Shown here in pieces: positions 31,508 to 42,065 of a DNA stretch of 64,000 bases. Numbering within the stretch: the stretch's first letter is position 1; the number at the start of each line of letters is the position of its first letter. The translations under genes were made by a program, and so were the position numbers. The notes under the pieces were generated by a model. The model saw only the letters and a program-made list of their open reading frames with translations. It was not told where the DNA came from and did not search any database. Origin of the DNA: Haemophilus influenzae (GTDB taxonomy: Bacteria > Pseudomonadota > Gammaproteobacteria > Enterobacterales > Pasteurellaceae); NCBI RefSeq assembly GCF_001457655.1, contig NZ_LN831035.1:248001-312000 (forward strand), given 5' to 3'.

Positions 31508-31640
31508 ATGTTTAATTATAGAAAAGACAATAATTCAGCGAGAGAATATTTAGATTACTTTTAGATAAATTTCAATTAAATCAAAAATTAAGAGTAATAG
31601 CTTCTTTTATCGACAAATTAATAAGAAAATCAAAGATATT
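31508..31640 (+). pseudogene. Possible frameshifted relic of a small RelE/HigB-like toxin gene
   Basis: An ATG at 31508 opens an 18-codon frame (MFNYRKDNNSAREYLDYF) that stops at 31562. Sliding back one base in the T run gives a continuing frame, LDKFQLNQKLRVIASFIDKL, to about 31640. The joined text has the REYLD...L..KLR..V pattern of phage-derived RelE/HigB toxins. This is a weak resemblance from memory, with no antitoxin nearby. The rest of 31396-31641 holds nothing I recognise. Confidence 0.25.
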
Positions 31641-31641
31641 T

Positions 31642-32409
31642 TTACCGCACTTTACCATTACATAAAACCAATTTCGTTTTCTGCTCTTTCAAATAATTGA
31701 CAATGCCCTCAGGAACATCACCTGTAAACAAATATTCCACATCACTTAATTCGCCCAAGCGAACAATCGCTTGGCGAGTAAATTTAGAGTGATCGGCCAC
31801 TAATAAGGTCTGACGTGAACTTTCAATAATCGCTCGTTTTACTTGTACTTCATGGTAATCATAATCCAATAATGAACCATCTGCATCAATCGCACTAATC
31901 CCTAAAATACCGAAATCTAGGCGAAATTGAGAAATAAAATTTACCGTAGCTTCGCCGATAATTCCACCATCCATTCGTAATGATCCGCCCGCCATAACAA
32001 TATCAAAACTTTCATTTTGGCGTAAAAGATGAGCGGCATTCAGATTGTTCGTCACAATTCTGAGTTTTTCGTGGCCAAGCAACGCATTGGCAACAGCCTC
32101 TGGCGTCGTACCAATATCAATAAACAACGATGCACCGTTAGGAATCAACTTTGCAACTTCCTGTGCAATATTATTTTTTTGTAATGAAAAGAATTGTTTA
32201 CGATCCACGTAATCAGAATTTTCTGCAGAAGATGGCGATGCCGCACCACCGTGATGGCGGCGAATTAAATCTAACTCCGCCAAAATATTCAAATCACGAC
32301 GAATCGTTTGAGGGCTAACATCTAAGGCAGCAACCAATTCTTCCGTGCTTAAATAGCCAGATTGTTCCACCAGTTTAATAATTTTTTGATGGCGTAACGA
32401 TTGTTTCAT
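31642..32409 (-). CDS. glpR: Glycerol-3-phosphate regulon repressor
   Basis: DeoR-family repressor of glycerol and glycerol-3-phosphate catabolism. I chose the ATG at 32409 (255 residues, MKQSLRHQK...), with AAGGA upstream; a TTG at 32427 would add six residues. The N-terminal winged helix contains STEELVAALDVSPQTIRRDL, and the C-terminal sensor domain has LFIDIGTTPEAV and ILGISAIDADGSLLDYDYHE, nearly identical to E. coli GlpR. It lies 29 bp after glpG, the same partnership as in E. coli, but without glpE or glpD here. An uptake signal overlaps its 3' end (31644). Confidence 0.93.
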   Translation of the reverse strand: MKQSLRHQKIIKLVEQSGYLSTEELVAALDVSPQTIRRDLNILAELDLIRRHHGGAASPSSAENSDYVDRKQFFSLQKNNIAQEVAKLIPNGASLFIDIGTTPEAVANALLGHEKLRIVTNNLNAAHLLRQNESFDIVMAGGSLRMDGGIIGEATVNFISQFRLDFGILGISAIDADGSLLDYDYHEVQVKRAIIESSRQTLLVADHSKFTRQAIVRLGELSDVEYLFTGDVPEGIVNYLKEQKTKLVLCNGKVR

Positions 32410-32438
32410 AGCGAATCCTTTATCCAAATTAAACGGAC

Positions 32439-33017
32439 TTACTCTAGCGAATTTTTGCGCAATTTGCTATCAATAAATCCCCAAATCAAGCCGACAATCA
32501 AGCCTGAAATATGTGCAGCATTTCCCATTTCAACACCAAATAAGGGGCTAATAAAACCTAATGCGATCCCCACCAATAACATTGTGAAAAAACCTTCTGG
32601 CAGATCAAATAAATGATGATTCAATTTATCACGTATAAATACATAACCTAGAACCGCATATACAACACCAGAAAGCCCAAAGAAAGCGGGGCCAGACACA
32701 TAATTTTGCACATATCCTGTTATGGCAGATGCTACAACATACAACATCAATAATTTGACCGAACCAAAAGTGCGTTCAATCATTCCACCGAAAATAAGAA
32801 ACCAAGACAGATTAAACAAAATATGCAAATTAGATAAATGTACCAATGTATGTGAAATATAACGCCACACTTCACTATCTTGCTCTTCGTAAGCGGGGTA
32901 ATGCATCAAATACATAATATCGTCTTCAAAACCCAGCTGTTGAGCAAGATAAATAAGCACACAAAGTGCGGTGAGAATTAGCGTGATTTTTCCTTGTTGA
33001 GCTAAAAAGTTTTTCAT
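32439..33017 (-). CDS. glpG: Rhomboid intramembrane serine protease GlpG
   Basis: Inner-membrane protease with six transmembrane helices. At 192 residues it lacks the N-terminal cytoplasmic domain of E. coli GlpG (276 residues), as known for the structurally characterised H. influenzae enzyme. The catalytic dyad is S116 in FGLSGVVYA and H169 in NAAHISG; the HNxxN-like motif of helix 2 reads HILFNL. Followed by glpR and preceded by rluA, all on the minus strand. Confidence 0.95.
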   Translation of the reverse strand: MKNFLAQQGKITLILTALCVLIYLAQQLGFEDDIMYLMHYPAYEEQDSEVWRYISHTLVHLSNLHILFNLSWFLIFGGMIERTFGSVKLLMLYVVASAITGYVQNYVSGPAFFGLSGVVYAVLGYVFIRDKLNHHLFDLPEGFFTMLLVGIALGFISPLFGVEMGNAAHISGLIVGLIWGFIDSKLRKNSLE

Positions 33018-33043
33018 TCGTGATCTCGTGCTTATGCGTAAAT

Positions 33044-33703
33044 TTAAAAATCGGACTTCGCATTAAAAGTCATTGTTTCCCCTGTAATGGGGTGGGTAAT
33101 CGTCAATTCTTCTGCGTGCAAGCATAATCTTGGCGACATAACTTTAGCCTGTGGATGAGAATAAAATTTATCACCTAGAATTGGATGCCCCAATGCTAAC
33201 ATGTGCAAGCGTAATTGATGAGATCTGCCTGTCACGGGCGTCAGTTTCACGCGAGTACTGTTATTCGGCAAACGTGCTAAAACTTCAAATTTTGTGACCG
33301 CTCTTTTTCCTAAAACGAAATCCAAACGTTGGCGAGGTCGATTTTCCCAATCACAAATCATTGGCAAATTTACCTCGCCATAATCGTTCTCCAAATGCCC
33401 CCAAACAATCGCTTGATAGTGTTTTTTCGGTTCACGTTCGCGAAATTGACGTTTTAATTCACGATCCGCCGCCTTACTTAAAGCAAACACAATAATACCG
33501 CTCGTTGCCATATCCAAACGATGCGCAGGCTCACAAAAACCGAATTTTTCTTTTACTCGACTCATTACGCTATCGTAATATTGTGGTTGATTACCCGGCA
33601 CAGAAAGCAAACCGCTAGGTTTGTTCACCACGCACAAATGATTATCTTGATAAATAATATCCAAATAAGGTTCAAGGGGCGGATTGTATTCAATCAATGC
33701 CAT
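33044..33703 (-). CDS. rluA: Dual-specificity RNA pseudouridine synthase RluA
   Basis: Modifies U746 of 23S rRNA and U32 of several tRNAs in E. coli. I chose the ATG at 33703 (219 residues, the E. coli length), two bases after the rapA stop; an upstream alternative at 33751 would run into rapA. The catalytic aspartate is in AHRLDMATSGI; the GRSHQLRLHM and VNKPSGLLSVPG motifs are also present. rapA, rluA, glpG and glpR lie head to tail with short gaps, so they may share a transcript; rapA-rluA adjacency is also seen in E. coli. Confidence 0.94.
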   Translation of the reverse strand: MALIEYNPPLEPYLDIIYQDNHLCVVNKPSGLLSVPGNQPQYYDSVMSRVKEKFGFCEPAHRLDMATSGIIVFALSKAADRELKRQFREREPKKHYQAIVWGHLENDYGEVNLPMICDWENRPRQRLDFVLGKRAVTKFEVLARLPNNSTRVKLTPVTGRSHQLRLHMLALGHPILGDKFYSHPQAKVMSPRLCLHAEELTITHPITGETMTFNAKSDF

Positions 33704-33705
33704 TT

Positions 33706-36477
33706 TTATTCCTTGTTCGTCACAATGACACGCAAGCAATCCAAACGCCAATTTGCTTTAGAAAGCTCGTCCAGTGATTGTGTTCGTTGTTGTTCCAAAA
33801 TATCAATTTCGCTTTGGCGAATATTTTTATTCACTGCTCGCAAAGCCTGCAAACGGTTAATTTCTGCGCTTAATTGTTGATCTGCTTGATTTTTAGCTTC
33901 AGCAATAATCGGTTCTGCCAAGGATTTTACCAGTTGATCACCTCGCGTGATCAAGGATTCAATGTTGCTCCGTGCCATTTTTACCATTTGATTAGCAATA
34001 TTTTTACCAAGTGGTTTCAATTTGCTATGCAATGTTTCAAAGGCAACCTGCTCACCCATGTTATTTCCTTTGTTATCAAGCAGCAGACGAATAGGCGTTG
34101 GTGGCAAGAAACGATTGAGCTGTAACCCTTTTGGCGATTGGCTTTCCACCACGTAAATCAATTCAATTAATAAGGTTCCAGCGGGCAGTTGTTTATTCAC
34201 AAGCAATGCCATTGCGGCTTTGCCAATATCCCCCGAAGCAACAAGATCAATACCTTGACGAATCATAGGATGATCCCAAGTCAAGAATTCCATTTCTTCG
34301 CGGGCAAGGGCAAGTTCTCGATCAAAGGTAACCGTCACACCTTCTTCTTTTAAACCTGGAAAATCGGGCACAAGCATTGTCCCAGTTGGACTAATTACAA
34401 TACTATTAGCCCCAAGATCTTCTTGCTCTACGCCAATAATATCAAATAATTTTAAAGCAAAATTCACAAGCTCTGGCGAATTATCTTCATCAGCGATTTG
34501 ATCCGCTAACGCTTGTGCTTGCTCACCGCCATGAGAATTTAGCTCTAATAAACGATCGCGACCTTTTTCTAACTCAATCTTGAGTTTTTCCCGTGCGGTT
34601 TTAGTTTGTTTTAATAATCCAGAAAATTCATTCTCTGAAAGTGCGGTAGAATTTGACCGCACTTTTTCCAACTCATCGGCAAACTGAGAAAATAATGCCA
34701 TTCCCATTGGACAAGTTTGTTCAAAAGCATTCAATCCCTCATTGTACCAACGTGCTAAACGACTTTGAGGTGAATCTTTCGCACAAGGCATATAAATTTG
34801 CACATCACGTTTTTGTCCAATACGATCTAATCGGCCAATACATTGTTCCAATAAATCAGGATTTGTCGGTAAATCAAATAACACTAAATTTGCTGCGAAT
34901 TGGAAGTTACGCCCTTCCGAGCCAATACTCGAGCTCAGTAAAACCTGCGCGCCGTTTTCTAAATCCGCAAAATAAGCCGCGGCTCTATCCCGTTCGATAA
35001 TCGACATTTTTTCGTGAAACACTGCGGCGCGAATCGCCTCACGTTCACGTAAAATTTGTTCTAACTGAATCGCAGTTGCCGCCGTCTGGCAAATCACAAA
35101 GATTTTTTCATCGCGATGTAGTTTGAGGAAATCAATCAGCCAATCAATTTTATCATTCTCTTCAGAGAGAGTAATTTGATGATAAACACGGTGCGGAAAA
35201 CCTTTCACGCCTTGACGTGTATTGCGGAATAACATTCGCCCCGTGCCGTGACGATCAATTAAGGCTTGAATCAATTCCTGACGGGCACGCTGTTGTTCTT
35301 CATCATTATTTGATGCAATTGCTTTAAAAAGTGGCTCGACATCTTGTTCAAGCAATAAATCAGAAATATGATTTTTTTCGACCGCACTTAATGCCTTATT
35401 TGCCAACAAAGATTCAACGGCATTAACCACAGGTTGATAGTGTTCCTGCTCTTTCACAAAGGTTTGATAATCAAAGAAACGTTCTGGATCCAGTAAGCGC
35501 AAACGAGCAAAATGACTTTCTTGCCCAAGTTGTTCTGGAGTTGCAGTGAGTAACAAGACGGATGGAATGATACGAGCAAGCTGTTCAACGAATAAATAAG
35601 CTGCACTTGGCGAGGTTTCAGACCACACCAGATGATGTGCTTCGTCCACAATTAAGCAATCAAATTGAGCATCAAGTGCCTGCTCTACTCGGTTTGGATG
35701 CGTTTCTAACCAATTCAGCGAACAAATAATTAAGCTTTCAGTTGTAAACGGATTAACGGCATCAAGATCAAAATCGTTGCAACGTTCTTCATCAAAAAGT
35801 GCAAAATGCAAATTAAAACGACGAAGCATTTCCACCAGCCATTGATGTTGCAAGGTTTCTGGCACGATAATAAGAACACGTTGCACTTTCTCAGCAAAAA
35901 GTTGATTCTGCAAAATCATTCCTGCTTCAATGGTTTTCCCTAAACCAACCTCATCCGCCAATAACACGCGAGGATTAACTCGATTACCGACTTCAGCTGC
36001 AATATGAAGCTGATGGGGAATTAAACTTGCACGCGTTCCGCGTAAACCACGCAATGGCGATTTAAATTGTGCTTGCTGATGACAAAGCGTGCGATAACGC
36101 AATGCAAAATGAGTACTGCGATCAATTTGCGCTGAAAAGAGGCGATCTTTTGCTTGGCTAAAAGAAATAATCGGCGAAATATCACGTTCTTGCACAATAA
36201 CATCTTCATCTTGTGGATTTTTAACTAAATAAAACAACAAACCGTTCATATTTTGAACGTCTAAAATCTCGCCTTGCCAGCCAGCTTGATGGGATAAGGT
36301 TTCACCTTTACTAAATACAATTCGGCTTAAAGGCGCTTGCGCTATAGCATATATCCTCGTTTCATCTGCTGCGGGGAAATAAATAGTAACAGTTCGTTGA
36401 TCTAATGCGGTAATAACACCTAATCCTAAAGCGTTTTCACTTTCACTTAACCAACGCTGACCAATAGCAAAGGGCAT
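33706..36477 (-). CDS. rapA: RNA polymerase-associated Swi2/Snf2 ATPase RapA
   Basis: Binds core RNA polymerase and promotes its recycling after termination. At 923 residues it is slightly shorter than E. coli RapA (968). It has an N-terminal Tudor-like region, Walker A with K181 in [13 protein letters not shown], the DEAH box in [11 protein letters not shown] near 279, and the Swi2/Snf2 motif VI region [16 protein letters not shown] long C-terminal helical region follows. Three uptake signals lie inside, two of them (34639, 34656) forming an inverted pair. Confidence 0.95.
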   Translation of the reverse strand: MPFAIGQRWLSESENALGLGVITALDQRTVTIYFPAADETRIYAIAQAPLSRIVFSKGETLSHQAGWQGEILDVQNMNGLLFYLVKNPQDEDVIVQERDISPIISFSQAKDRLFSAQIDRSTHFALRYRTLCHQQAQFKSPLRGLRGTRASLIPHQLHIAAEVGNRVNPRVLLADEVGLGKTIEAGMILQNQLFAEKVQRVLIIVPETLQHQWLVEMLRRFNLHFALFDEERCNDFDLDAVNPFTTESLIICSLNWLETHPNRVEQALDAQFDCLIVDEAHHLVWSETSPSAAYLFVEQLARIIPSVLLLTATPEQLGQESHFARLRLLDPERFFDYQTFVKEQEHYQPVVNAVESLLANKALSAVEKNHISDLLLEQDVEPLFKAIASNNDEEQQRARQELIQALIDRHGTGRMLFRNTRQGVKGFPHRVYHQITLSEENDKIDWLIDFLKLHRDEKIFVICQTAATAIQLEQILREREAIRAAVFHEKMSIIERDRAAAYFADLENGAQVLLSSSIGSEGRNFQFAANLVLFDLPTNPDLLEQCIGRLDRIGQKRDVQIYMPCAKDSPQSRLARWYNEGLNAFEQTCPMGMALFSQFADELEKVRSNSTALSENEFSGLLKQTKTAREKLKIELEKGRDRLLELNSHGGEQAQALADQIADEDNSPELVNFALKLFDIIGVEQEDLGANSIVISPTGTMLVPDFPGLKEEGVTVTFDRELALAREEMEFLTWDHPMIRQGIDLVASGDIGKAAMALLVNKQLPAGTLLIELIYVVESQSPKGLQLNRFLPPTPIRLLLDNKGNNMGEQVAFETLHSKLKPLGKNIANQMVKMARSNIESLITRGDQLVKSLAEPIIAEAKNQADQQLSAEINRLQALRAVNKNIRQSEIDILEQQRTQSLDELSKANWRLDCLRVIVTNKE

Positions 36478-36675
36478 AATTATTCTCTTTCTGATTTACA
36501 TTGATAAAACTTGGGAGCGTATTGTAGCTTGCATACTCTTGAAAAGAAACTCACAAAAAATTGACCGCACTTTTAGGAAGATATACGTCACCCCCAATAT
36601 AATTTATCCTTGGATTTTCAATATACTCAAGCGTAAACTAGAATCTCGACTAAATCCACCGTATAGGGAAAAGAG

Positions 36676-37425
36676 ATGAATTATCGTGATGAATTAATTT
36701 TACAATGGGTAAATCAACAAGGAAAAGCCAGCGTAATAGAACTTGCACAGCATTGTGATATTTCGGTGGAAACCATTCGTCGCGATTTGAACAAATTAGC
36801 GAACAAAGGCTTATTGCACCGAACCCACGGAGGAGCAGTGAGTAATAAAACCAAAGATTTAGGTTCATTTTTCCAAACTCGAAAACATATTAATGCAACA
36901 GCTAAACGACATATTGCCCAAAAAGCCTTGGATTTGCTATATGAAAATGCCGTTATAGGTTTAGATGCAAGCTCAACAAGTTGGTATTTTGCTTATTTAA
37001 TGCCCGATATTCCTTGTACAGTAGTAACCAATTCAATGTTTAACATTAATGCCCTAGTTAATAAATCCAATGTTAAAACTATTGTTACTGGCGGAGTTTA
37101 TTCAGCAAAATATGAAGCATTTTACGGTCCCTTATCTGAGTACTTATTACAACGATTACATATTAATTTTTCAGTGTTTTCTTGTTCAGGAATTGATAAA
37201 AACGGTAATATCTGGGAATCAAACGAGCTGAATGCCTCTTTAAAACGAAAAATGATGGAAGCTTCAGAACGTGCTTATTTGTTAATTGATTCTTCTAAAT
37301 TTGAAAAAACAAGTTTGATTCAACTTGCCGATTTAAGCAAAATTAATACCATTTTTTCTGATCGGTCACTTCCCGATAACTTACAAAAATATTGTGAGCA
37401 ACACGATATAATGACCGTTTTATAA
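36676..37425 (+). CDS. fucR: L-fucose operon regulator FucR (DeoR family)
   Basis: DeoR-family transcription factor, 249 residues. The N-terminal winged helix has ASVIELAQHCDISVETIRRD (15-34), and the sensor domain has AVIGLDASSTSWYF and the later LIDSSKFEKTS lysine motif. Activated by fuculose-1-phosphate in E. coli. Here it is the first gene of the fuc cluster, on the same strand as the structural genes; in E. coli fucR is last. The direct and inverted TGACC repeats just after its stop could be its binding site. Confidence 0.92.
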   Translation: MNYRDELILQWVNQQGKASVIELAQHCDISVETIRRDLNKLANKGLLHRTHGGAVSNKTKDLGSFFQTRKHINATAKRHIAQKALDLLYENAVIGLDASSTSWYFAYLMPDIPCTVVTNSMFNINALVNKSNVKTIVTGGVYSAKYEAFYGPLSEYLLQRLHINFSVFSCSGIDKNGNIWESNELNASLKRKMMEASERAYLLIDSSKFEKTSLIQLADLSKINTIFSDRSLPDNLQKYCEQHDIMTVL

Positions 37426-37477
37426 AAATAGATGACCATTTTGACCGAAAATTACTAAAAATTGAAAGAATCGGTCA
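37412..37477 (+). promoter_or_regulatory. Candidate FucR operator repeats between fucR and fucI
   Basis: Three direct copies of TGACC plus A/T-rich tails at 37412 (TGACCGTTTT), 37433 (TGACCATTTT) and 37442 (TGACCGAAAA), and an inverted TCGGTCA at 37471-37477. The perfect pair is TGACCGA (37442-37448) with TCGGTCA (37471-37477). The first copy overlaps the last fucR codons. Arrays of this form are typical of DeoR-family operators. Confidence 0.45.
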
Positions 37478-37506
37478 TATACATTTCCTTAAATATAGTC
37501 AATTTT

Positions 37507-37522
37507 TGTGATCTGCTTCGCA
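37507..37522 (+). promoter_or_regulatory. Candidate CRP site upstream of fucI
   Basis: TGTGA-TCTGCT-TCGCA matches TGTGAnnnnnnTCACA at 9 of 10 positions, about 148 bases before the proposed fucI start. cAMP-CRP activation of fucose catabolism is known in E. coli. Confidence 0.55.
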
Positions 37523-37654
37523 GTTTTGCAACAAAATTTCATTTCTTACTGTTTTCCTTATCATTTTTCTTTCACACTCTAATTCAATGAAAACACCATT
37601 TGTTCTGCAGTGATTTCATCATTCTTACTTAAGCACAAACAAAGGAGTGTAACT

Positions 37655-39424
37655 ATTGCTCTTGCTACTCAATCAAATCGTATAAAAATCGGTATTCGTC
37701 CAACTATTGATGGTCGTCGAATGGGGGTTCGAGAATCTCTTGAAACCCAAACAATACGTATGGCTCAATCTGTTGCTCAATTATTACAAACACATATTCG
37801 TCATACAGATGGTACTTTCGTTGAATGTGTAGTTGCAGATAGCACTATCGGCGGTGTAACCGAAGCAGCCGCCTGTGCGGATAAATTTAAACGCGAAAAC
37901 GTTGGATTAACCATTACCGTTACCCCTTGTTGGTGTTATGGCTCAGAAACCATTGATATGGATCCTCACATGCCTAAAGCAATTTGGGGATTTAACGGTA
38001 CGGAACGCCCAGGTGCGGTTTACTTGGCTGCCGCCCTTGCTGGTCATTCTCAATTAGGACTACCAGCCTTTTCCATTTACGGCACAGAAGTTCAAGAAGC
38101 CGATGACACAAACATTCCTGAAGATGTAAAAGAAAAATTATTGCGTTTTGCTCGTGCTGGGCTTGCTGTTGCAAGTATTCGAGGAAAATCCTATTTATCT
38201 ATTGGGTCAGTTTCCATGGGAATTGCAGGTTCTATTGTAAATCAAGCTTTCTTCCAAGAATATTTAGGTATGCGTAATGAATATGTGGATATGATGGAAA
38301 TTAAACGCCGTTTAGACCGCAAAATTTATGATCAAGAAGAAGTTGATTTAGCCTTGAGTTGGGTTAAACAATATTGCAAAGAAGGGGTTGATGTAAATAG
38401 CCTAGAGAATCAACGCAATGCGGAAGAGCGTGCAGAACTTTGGGAAAATGTTGTGAAAATGACCATTATCACTCGTGATTTGATGGTAGGAAATCCAAAA
38501 TTAGCAACATTAAATTATGCAGAAGAAGCCTTAGGTCATAATGCCATTGCAGCAGGTTTTCAAGGGCAGCGTCATTGGACTGATCATTTGCCAAACGGCG
38601 ATTTTATGGAGGCAATGCTCAATTCAACTTATGACTGGAATGGCGTGCGTCCACCTTATATTCTTGCCACGGAAAATGATAGTTTAAATGCAATAGGAAT
38701 GTTATTTGGGCATCAATTAACTGGCAAAGCTCAAATTTTCGCAGATGTGCGTACTTATTGGAGTCAAGATTCGGTTGAGCGTGTTACTGGATGGCGACCT
38801 GAAAGTGGATTCATTCATTTAATCAATTCAGGTTCAGCTGCACTTGATGGAACGGGAGAACATCAAGATGCTCAAGGCAATCCAACTTTAAAACCAGCAT
38901 GGGATGTTACCGAAGAAGAAGCAAAACGCTGCTTAGAAAATACACGTTGGTGCCCTGCTGTTCACGAATATTTTCGAGGGGGCGGTTTATCTTCTCAATT
39001 CCTAACCAAAGGTGGCATACCGTTTACAATGCACCGTATTAATCTTATTAAAGGTTTAGGTCCCGTTTTACAAATTGCGGAAGGCTGGTCAATCGACTTA
39101 CCTCAAGATGTACATAATAAATTAAATCAACGTACTAATGAAACTTGGCCAACAACATGGTTTGTTCCACGTTTAACTGGAAAAGGTGCATTTACTGATG
39201 TGTATTCAGTCATGGCAAATTGGGGAGCAAATCACTGTGTAGCGACTCACGGTCATGTGGGGGCTGATCTAATCACTCTTGCTTCAATGTTACGCATTCC
39301 AGTCTGTATGCATAATGTATCAGAGAAAAATATTTTCCGCCCTAGCGCTTGGAATGGATTTGGTCAAGACAAGGAAGGGCAAGATTATCGAGCTTGCCAA
39401 AACTTTGGTCCGCTTTATAAATAA
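37655..39424 (+). CDS. fucI: L-fucose isomerase with no ATG at the expected start (ATT)
   Basis: Interconverts L-fucose and L-fuculose; a cytoplasmic Mn-dependent hexamer. From the ATT at 37655 the product is 590 residues against 591 in E. coli, and AAAGGAG ends eight bases before that ATT (37641-37647). The frame is open from a GTG at 37610, but that would place the strong ribosome-binding site inside the gene and add 15 unrelated residues; the next ATG is at Met in GRRMGVRE. The order of motifs matches E. coli throughout: [39 protein letters not shown] and [14 protein letters not shown]. So the gene body is intact but the start is abnormal; the exact initiation codon is uncertain. Confidence 0.88.
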   Translation: MALATQSNRIKIGIRPTIDGRRMGVRESLETQTIRMAQSVAQLLQTHIRHTDGTFVECVVADSTIGGVTEAAACADKFKRENVGLTITVTPCWCYGSETIDMDPHMPKAIWGFNGTERPGAVYLAAALAGHSQLGLPAFSIYGTEVQEADDTNIPEDVKEKLLRFARAGLAVASIRGKSYLSIGSVSMGIAGSIVNQAFFQEYLGMRNEYVDMMEIKRRLDRKIYDQEEVDLALSWVKQYCKEGVDVNSLENQRNAEERAELWENVVKMTIITRDLMVGNPKLATLNYAEEALGHNAIAAGFQGQRHWTDHLPNGDFMEAMLNSTYDWNGVRPPYILATENDSLNAIGMLFGHQLTGKAQIFADVRTYWSQDSVERVTGWRPESGFIHLINSGSAALDGTGEHQDAQGNPTLKPAWDVTEEEAKRCLENTRWCPAVHEYFRGGGLSSQFLTKGGIPFTMHRINLIKGLGPVLQIAEGWSIDLPQDVHNKLNQRTNETWPTTWFVPRLTGKGAFTDVYSVMANWGANHCVATHGHVGADLITLASMLRIPVCMHNVSEKNIFRPSAWNGFGQDKEGQDYRACQNFGPLYK

Positions 39425-39447
39425 CCCCTAATTTGTTTTTATAAAAA

Positions 39448-39483
39448 AGTGCGGTCAAAAACATAAGGATTTTTGACTGCACT
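39448..39483 (+). other. Intercistronic hairpin between fucI and fucK
   Basis: AGTGCGGTCAAAAA (39448-39461) can pair with TTTTTGACTGCACT (39470-39483) with a single G-U in RNA and an eight-base loop. The left arm contains an uptake signal (39447). The stem ends one base before the fucK ribosome-binding site GAGGAGA, so it could affect fucK translation or protect the upstream mRNA. Confidence 0.55.
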
Positions 39484-39496
39484 GAGGAGAGTTTTT

Positions 39497-40909
39497 ATGG
39501 CTATCGCATTGATTTTTGACTGTGGTGCAACAAATTTACGCACCATTGCGATAAATGAAAAAGGACAAATTCTTGCCTCTCATCACCTTGCTAATAATAC
39601 AAAACAAGGAATCGAATCATCTGATTATCATATTTGGGATATTGAAGAAATCTGGCAAAAATTAATCTCTTGTGCAACTCAAACCTTCAATCAATTAATA
39701 CAACAAGGCATTGATTTAAAAGATATTGTAGGAATATCTGTTACCACTTTCGGCGTGGATGGCGCACCTTTTGATAAAAATGATCAACAACTTTATCCGA
39801 TTATTTCATGGAAATGCCCACGGACCATACCAGTAATGGAAAATCTATCTAATCAATTAGATATCAAATCTCTTTATCAACGTAACGGCATTGGTCAATA
39901 CAGTTTTAATACTTTATTTAAATTACATTGGTTAAAAACACACAAGCCAGATGTTTTCCAAAAAATGGCTAAATTCGTTTTTATTTCGTCAATGCTCACT
40001 CAACGCTTAACTGGTCAATTCACTACAGATCACACAATGGCGGGAACATCAATGATGACAAACCTTACTAGCGGTAATTGGGATCCATCGATTTTAGCAT
40101 CGCTGGGTTTAAGTAATAACCATTTCCCTCCTATGCGTTATGCAGGTGAAAAAGTTGGAAAATTACGTACACCGTTAGCCCAGAAATGGGGATTAAATCC
40201 CGTACCTGTCATTTCTTGTGGACATGATACTCAATTTGCTGTGTTTGGGTCTGGTGCAGGGCTGAATCAGCCTGTGTTAAGTTCTGGCACCTGGGAAATC
40301 TTAATGGCTAGAACCCAGCACGCAGAACCTAGATTTGAGTTTGTTTCTCAAGGCTTAACCACTGAATTTGATGCACAATCCAATTGCTTTAATCCAGCGG
40401 TACAATGGGTGGGTTCTGGCGTCATAGAATGGTTAGGTAAATTATTATTTTCCGATGTTTATGGTAGCGATCACTATTACACCACAATGATCAAAGAGGG
40501 AGAAAAAGCTTTTAATGCGGGAAAAAGAGCGGTCAATTTTGAAGGTATTTTTAGCCAAAAAGGACAAGGTAATATCAGTGGACTTTCCATGTTTGCTACT
40601 CGTGGAGAAATTTATGTCAGCGCATTACAACATATGGCAAATAAACTCAAAAACGGTTTATCCGTGCTACATCAAGTCAGTCAGTTCCAAGCTAAAAGCT
40701 TAATTTGTGTTGGGGGTGGTTCAAAAAATGTATTGTGGAATCAAATCCGTGCAAACACCTTAAATTTACCGATTGATGTTGTGGACATTTCTGAAAGTAC
40801 TGTACTTGGTGCCGCAATGTTTACCTTTGCAGGCGTAGGCATTTACGAAAATGTAAACGCGGCACAGCAAGCGATGCAACCAACAAGAAAACGAATTTAC
40901 CCAAACTAG
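39497..40909 (+). CDS. fucK: L-fuculokinase
   Basis: Phosphorylates L-fuculose to L-fuculose-1-phosphate; FGGY sugar-kinase family. I chose the ATG at 39497 (470 residues, [10 protein letters not shown]...), with GAGGAGA seven bases upstream; the upstream frame is not preceded by a ribosome-binding site. The N-terminal phosphate-1 loop is [10 protein letters not shown], the later ATPase segments are [14 protein letters not shown] and [15 protein letters not shown]. fucK is one of the seven H. influenzae MLST loci and is lost in some strains; here it looks intact. Confidence 0.94.
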   Translation: MAIALIFDCGATNLRTIAINEKGQILASHHLANNTKQGIESSDYHIWDIEEIWQKLISCATQTFNQLIQQGIDLKDIVGISVTTFGVDGAPFDKNDQQLYPIISWKCPRTIPVMENLSNQLDIKSLYQRNGIGQYSFNTLFKLHWLKTHKPDVFQKMAKFVFISSMLTQRLTGQFTTDHTMAGTSMMTNLTSGNWDPSILASLGLSNNHFPPMRYAGEKVGKLRTPLAQKWGLNPVPVISCGHDTQFAVFGSGAGLNQPVLSSGTWEILMARTQHAEPRFEFVSQGLTTEFDAQSNCFNPAVQWVGSGVIEWLGKLLFSDVYGSDHYYTTMIKEGEKAFNAGKRAVNFEGIFSQKGQGNISGLSMFATRGEIYVSALQHMANKLKNGLSVLHQVSQFQAKSLICVGGGSKNVLWNQIRANTLNLPIDVVDISESTVLGAAMFTFAGVGIYENVNAAQQAMQPTRKRIYPN

Positions 40910-40922
40910 AAGGAACAACAAA

Positions 40923-41357
40923 ATGCTAAAAGGTATTCACCCAGCTCTTTCTCCTGAATTACTAAAAACCCTCGCCGAAATGGGGCATGGCGATGAGATA
41001 GTTCTAGCTGACGCCCATTTTCCCGCACATTCACTACATAAAAATGTAATACGTGCAGATGGTATATCTATAGATATTTTACTTGAAGCAATAACTCCCT
41101 TATTCGAATTTGACGCTTATGTTGATGCCCCTCTGTTGATGATGAAAGCAGTTGAGGGAGATTCTTTAGATCCGAATGTTGAAACTCGTTACTTAAATGC
41201 GATTGAAAGTGCGGTCGGTTTCACACCAAATTTAACCAGTCTAGAACGCTTCGATTTTTATACACGTGCTAAACAGGCTTATGCTGTTGTTGTCAGTGGT
41301 GAGATCGCAAAATATGGCAACATTATCATTAAAAAAGGGGTTACTCCCATTTTATAA
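40923..41357 (+). CDS. fucU: L-fucose mutarotase
   Basis: Converts alpha- and beta-L-fucopyranose; RbsD/FucU family, cytoplasmic. The 144-residue product begins [14 protein letters not shown], the family signature, with the conserved [14 protein letters not shown] segment containing the catalytic histidine (H20 in MGHGDE). Thirteen bases separate it from fucK, with AGAAGGA as ribosome-binding site. Confidence 0.94.
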   Translation: MLKGIHPALSPELLKTLAEMGHGDEIVLADAHFPAHSLHKNVIRADGISIDILLEAITPLFEFDAYVDAPLLMMKAVEGDSLDPNVETRYLNAIESAVGFTPNLTSLERFDFYTRAKQAYAVVVSGEIAKYGNIIIKKGVTPIL

Positions 41358-41376
41358 ACAATAGAGGTACTACAAA

Positions 41377-42027
41377 ATGAACAGAGCAGAATTATCACAA
41401 AAAATCATTGATACTTGTCTTGAAATGACAAAATTAGGTTTAAATCAAGGCACAGCGGGAAACGTTAGTGTTCGTTATAAAGATGGAATGCTGATTACCC
41501 CGACAGGTATGCCATATCACTTAATGAAGACAGAAAATATTGTTTATGTTGATGGAAATGGCAAACACGAAGAAAATAAATTACCATCAAGCGAATGGCA
41601 ATTTCACTTGAGTGTTTATCATACTCGCCCTGAAGCAAATGCCGTTGTCCACAATCATTCCATTCACTGTGCAGGCTTATCCATTCTCGAAAAACCTATT
41701 CCTGCAATTCATTACATGGTAGCCGTAAGCGGCACAGATCATATTCCTTGTGTACCTTATGCAACATTTGGTAGTCACGAATTAGCTAGTTATGTCGCAA
41801 CGGGAATCAAAGAAAGCAAAGCCATTTTACTAGCACACCATGGTTTAATCACTTGCGGAGAAAACCTAGATAAAGCCTTATGGCTCGCACAAGAAGTAGA
41901 AGTATTAGCGTCTTGGTATTTGAAATTACTCTCTACAGGCTTAGAAATTCCACTGCTCAGCAAAGAGCAAATGCAGGTAGTGTTAGGTAAATTCCACACC
42001 TATGGATTACGTATTGAAGAATCCTAA
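41377..42027 (+). CDS. fucA: L-fuculose-1-phosphate aldolase
   Basis: Class II zinc aldolase that splits L-fuculose-1-phosphate to dihydroxyacetone phosphate and L-lactaldehyde. The 216-residue product has the full E. coli active site at the same numbers: E73 in SSEWQFH, H92 and H94 in VHNHSIH, and H155 in LLAHHGL. The phosphate-binding GTAGNVSVR (26-34) is present. Nineteen bases after fucU. Confidence 0.95.
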   Translation: MNRAELSQKIIDTCLEMTKLGLNQGTAGNVSVRYKDGMLITPTGMPYHLMKTENIVYVDGNGKHEENKLPSSEWQFHLSVYHTRPEANAVVHNHSIHCAGLSILEKPIPAIHYMVAVSGTDHIPCVPYATFGSHELASYVATGIKESKAILLAHHGLITCGENLDKALWLAQEVEVLASWYLKLLSTGLEIPLLSKEQMQVVLGKFHTYGLRIEES

Positions 42028-42065
42028 ATCTTGTTATACCCCATCACTTACATGAGGAAAACATT

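Noticed and set aside
37610..37654. GTG start for fucI giving 604 residues
   Set aside because: The strong ribosome-binding site lies after it and the added residues do not resemble FucI. Kept only as an alternative.
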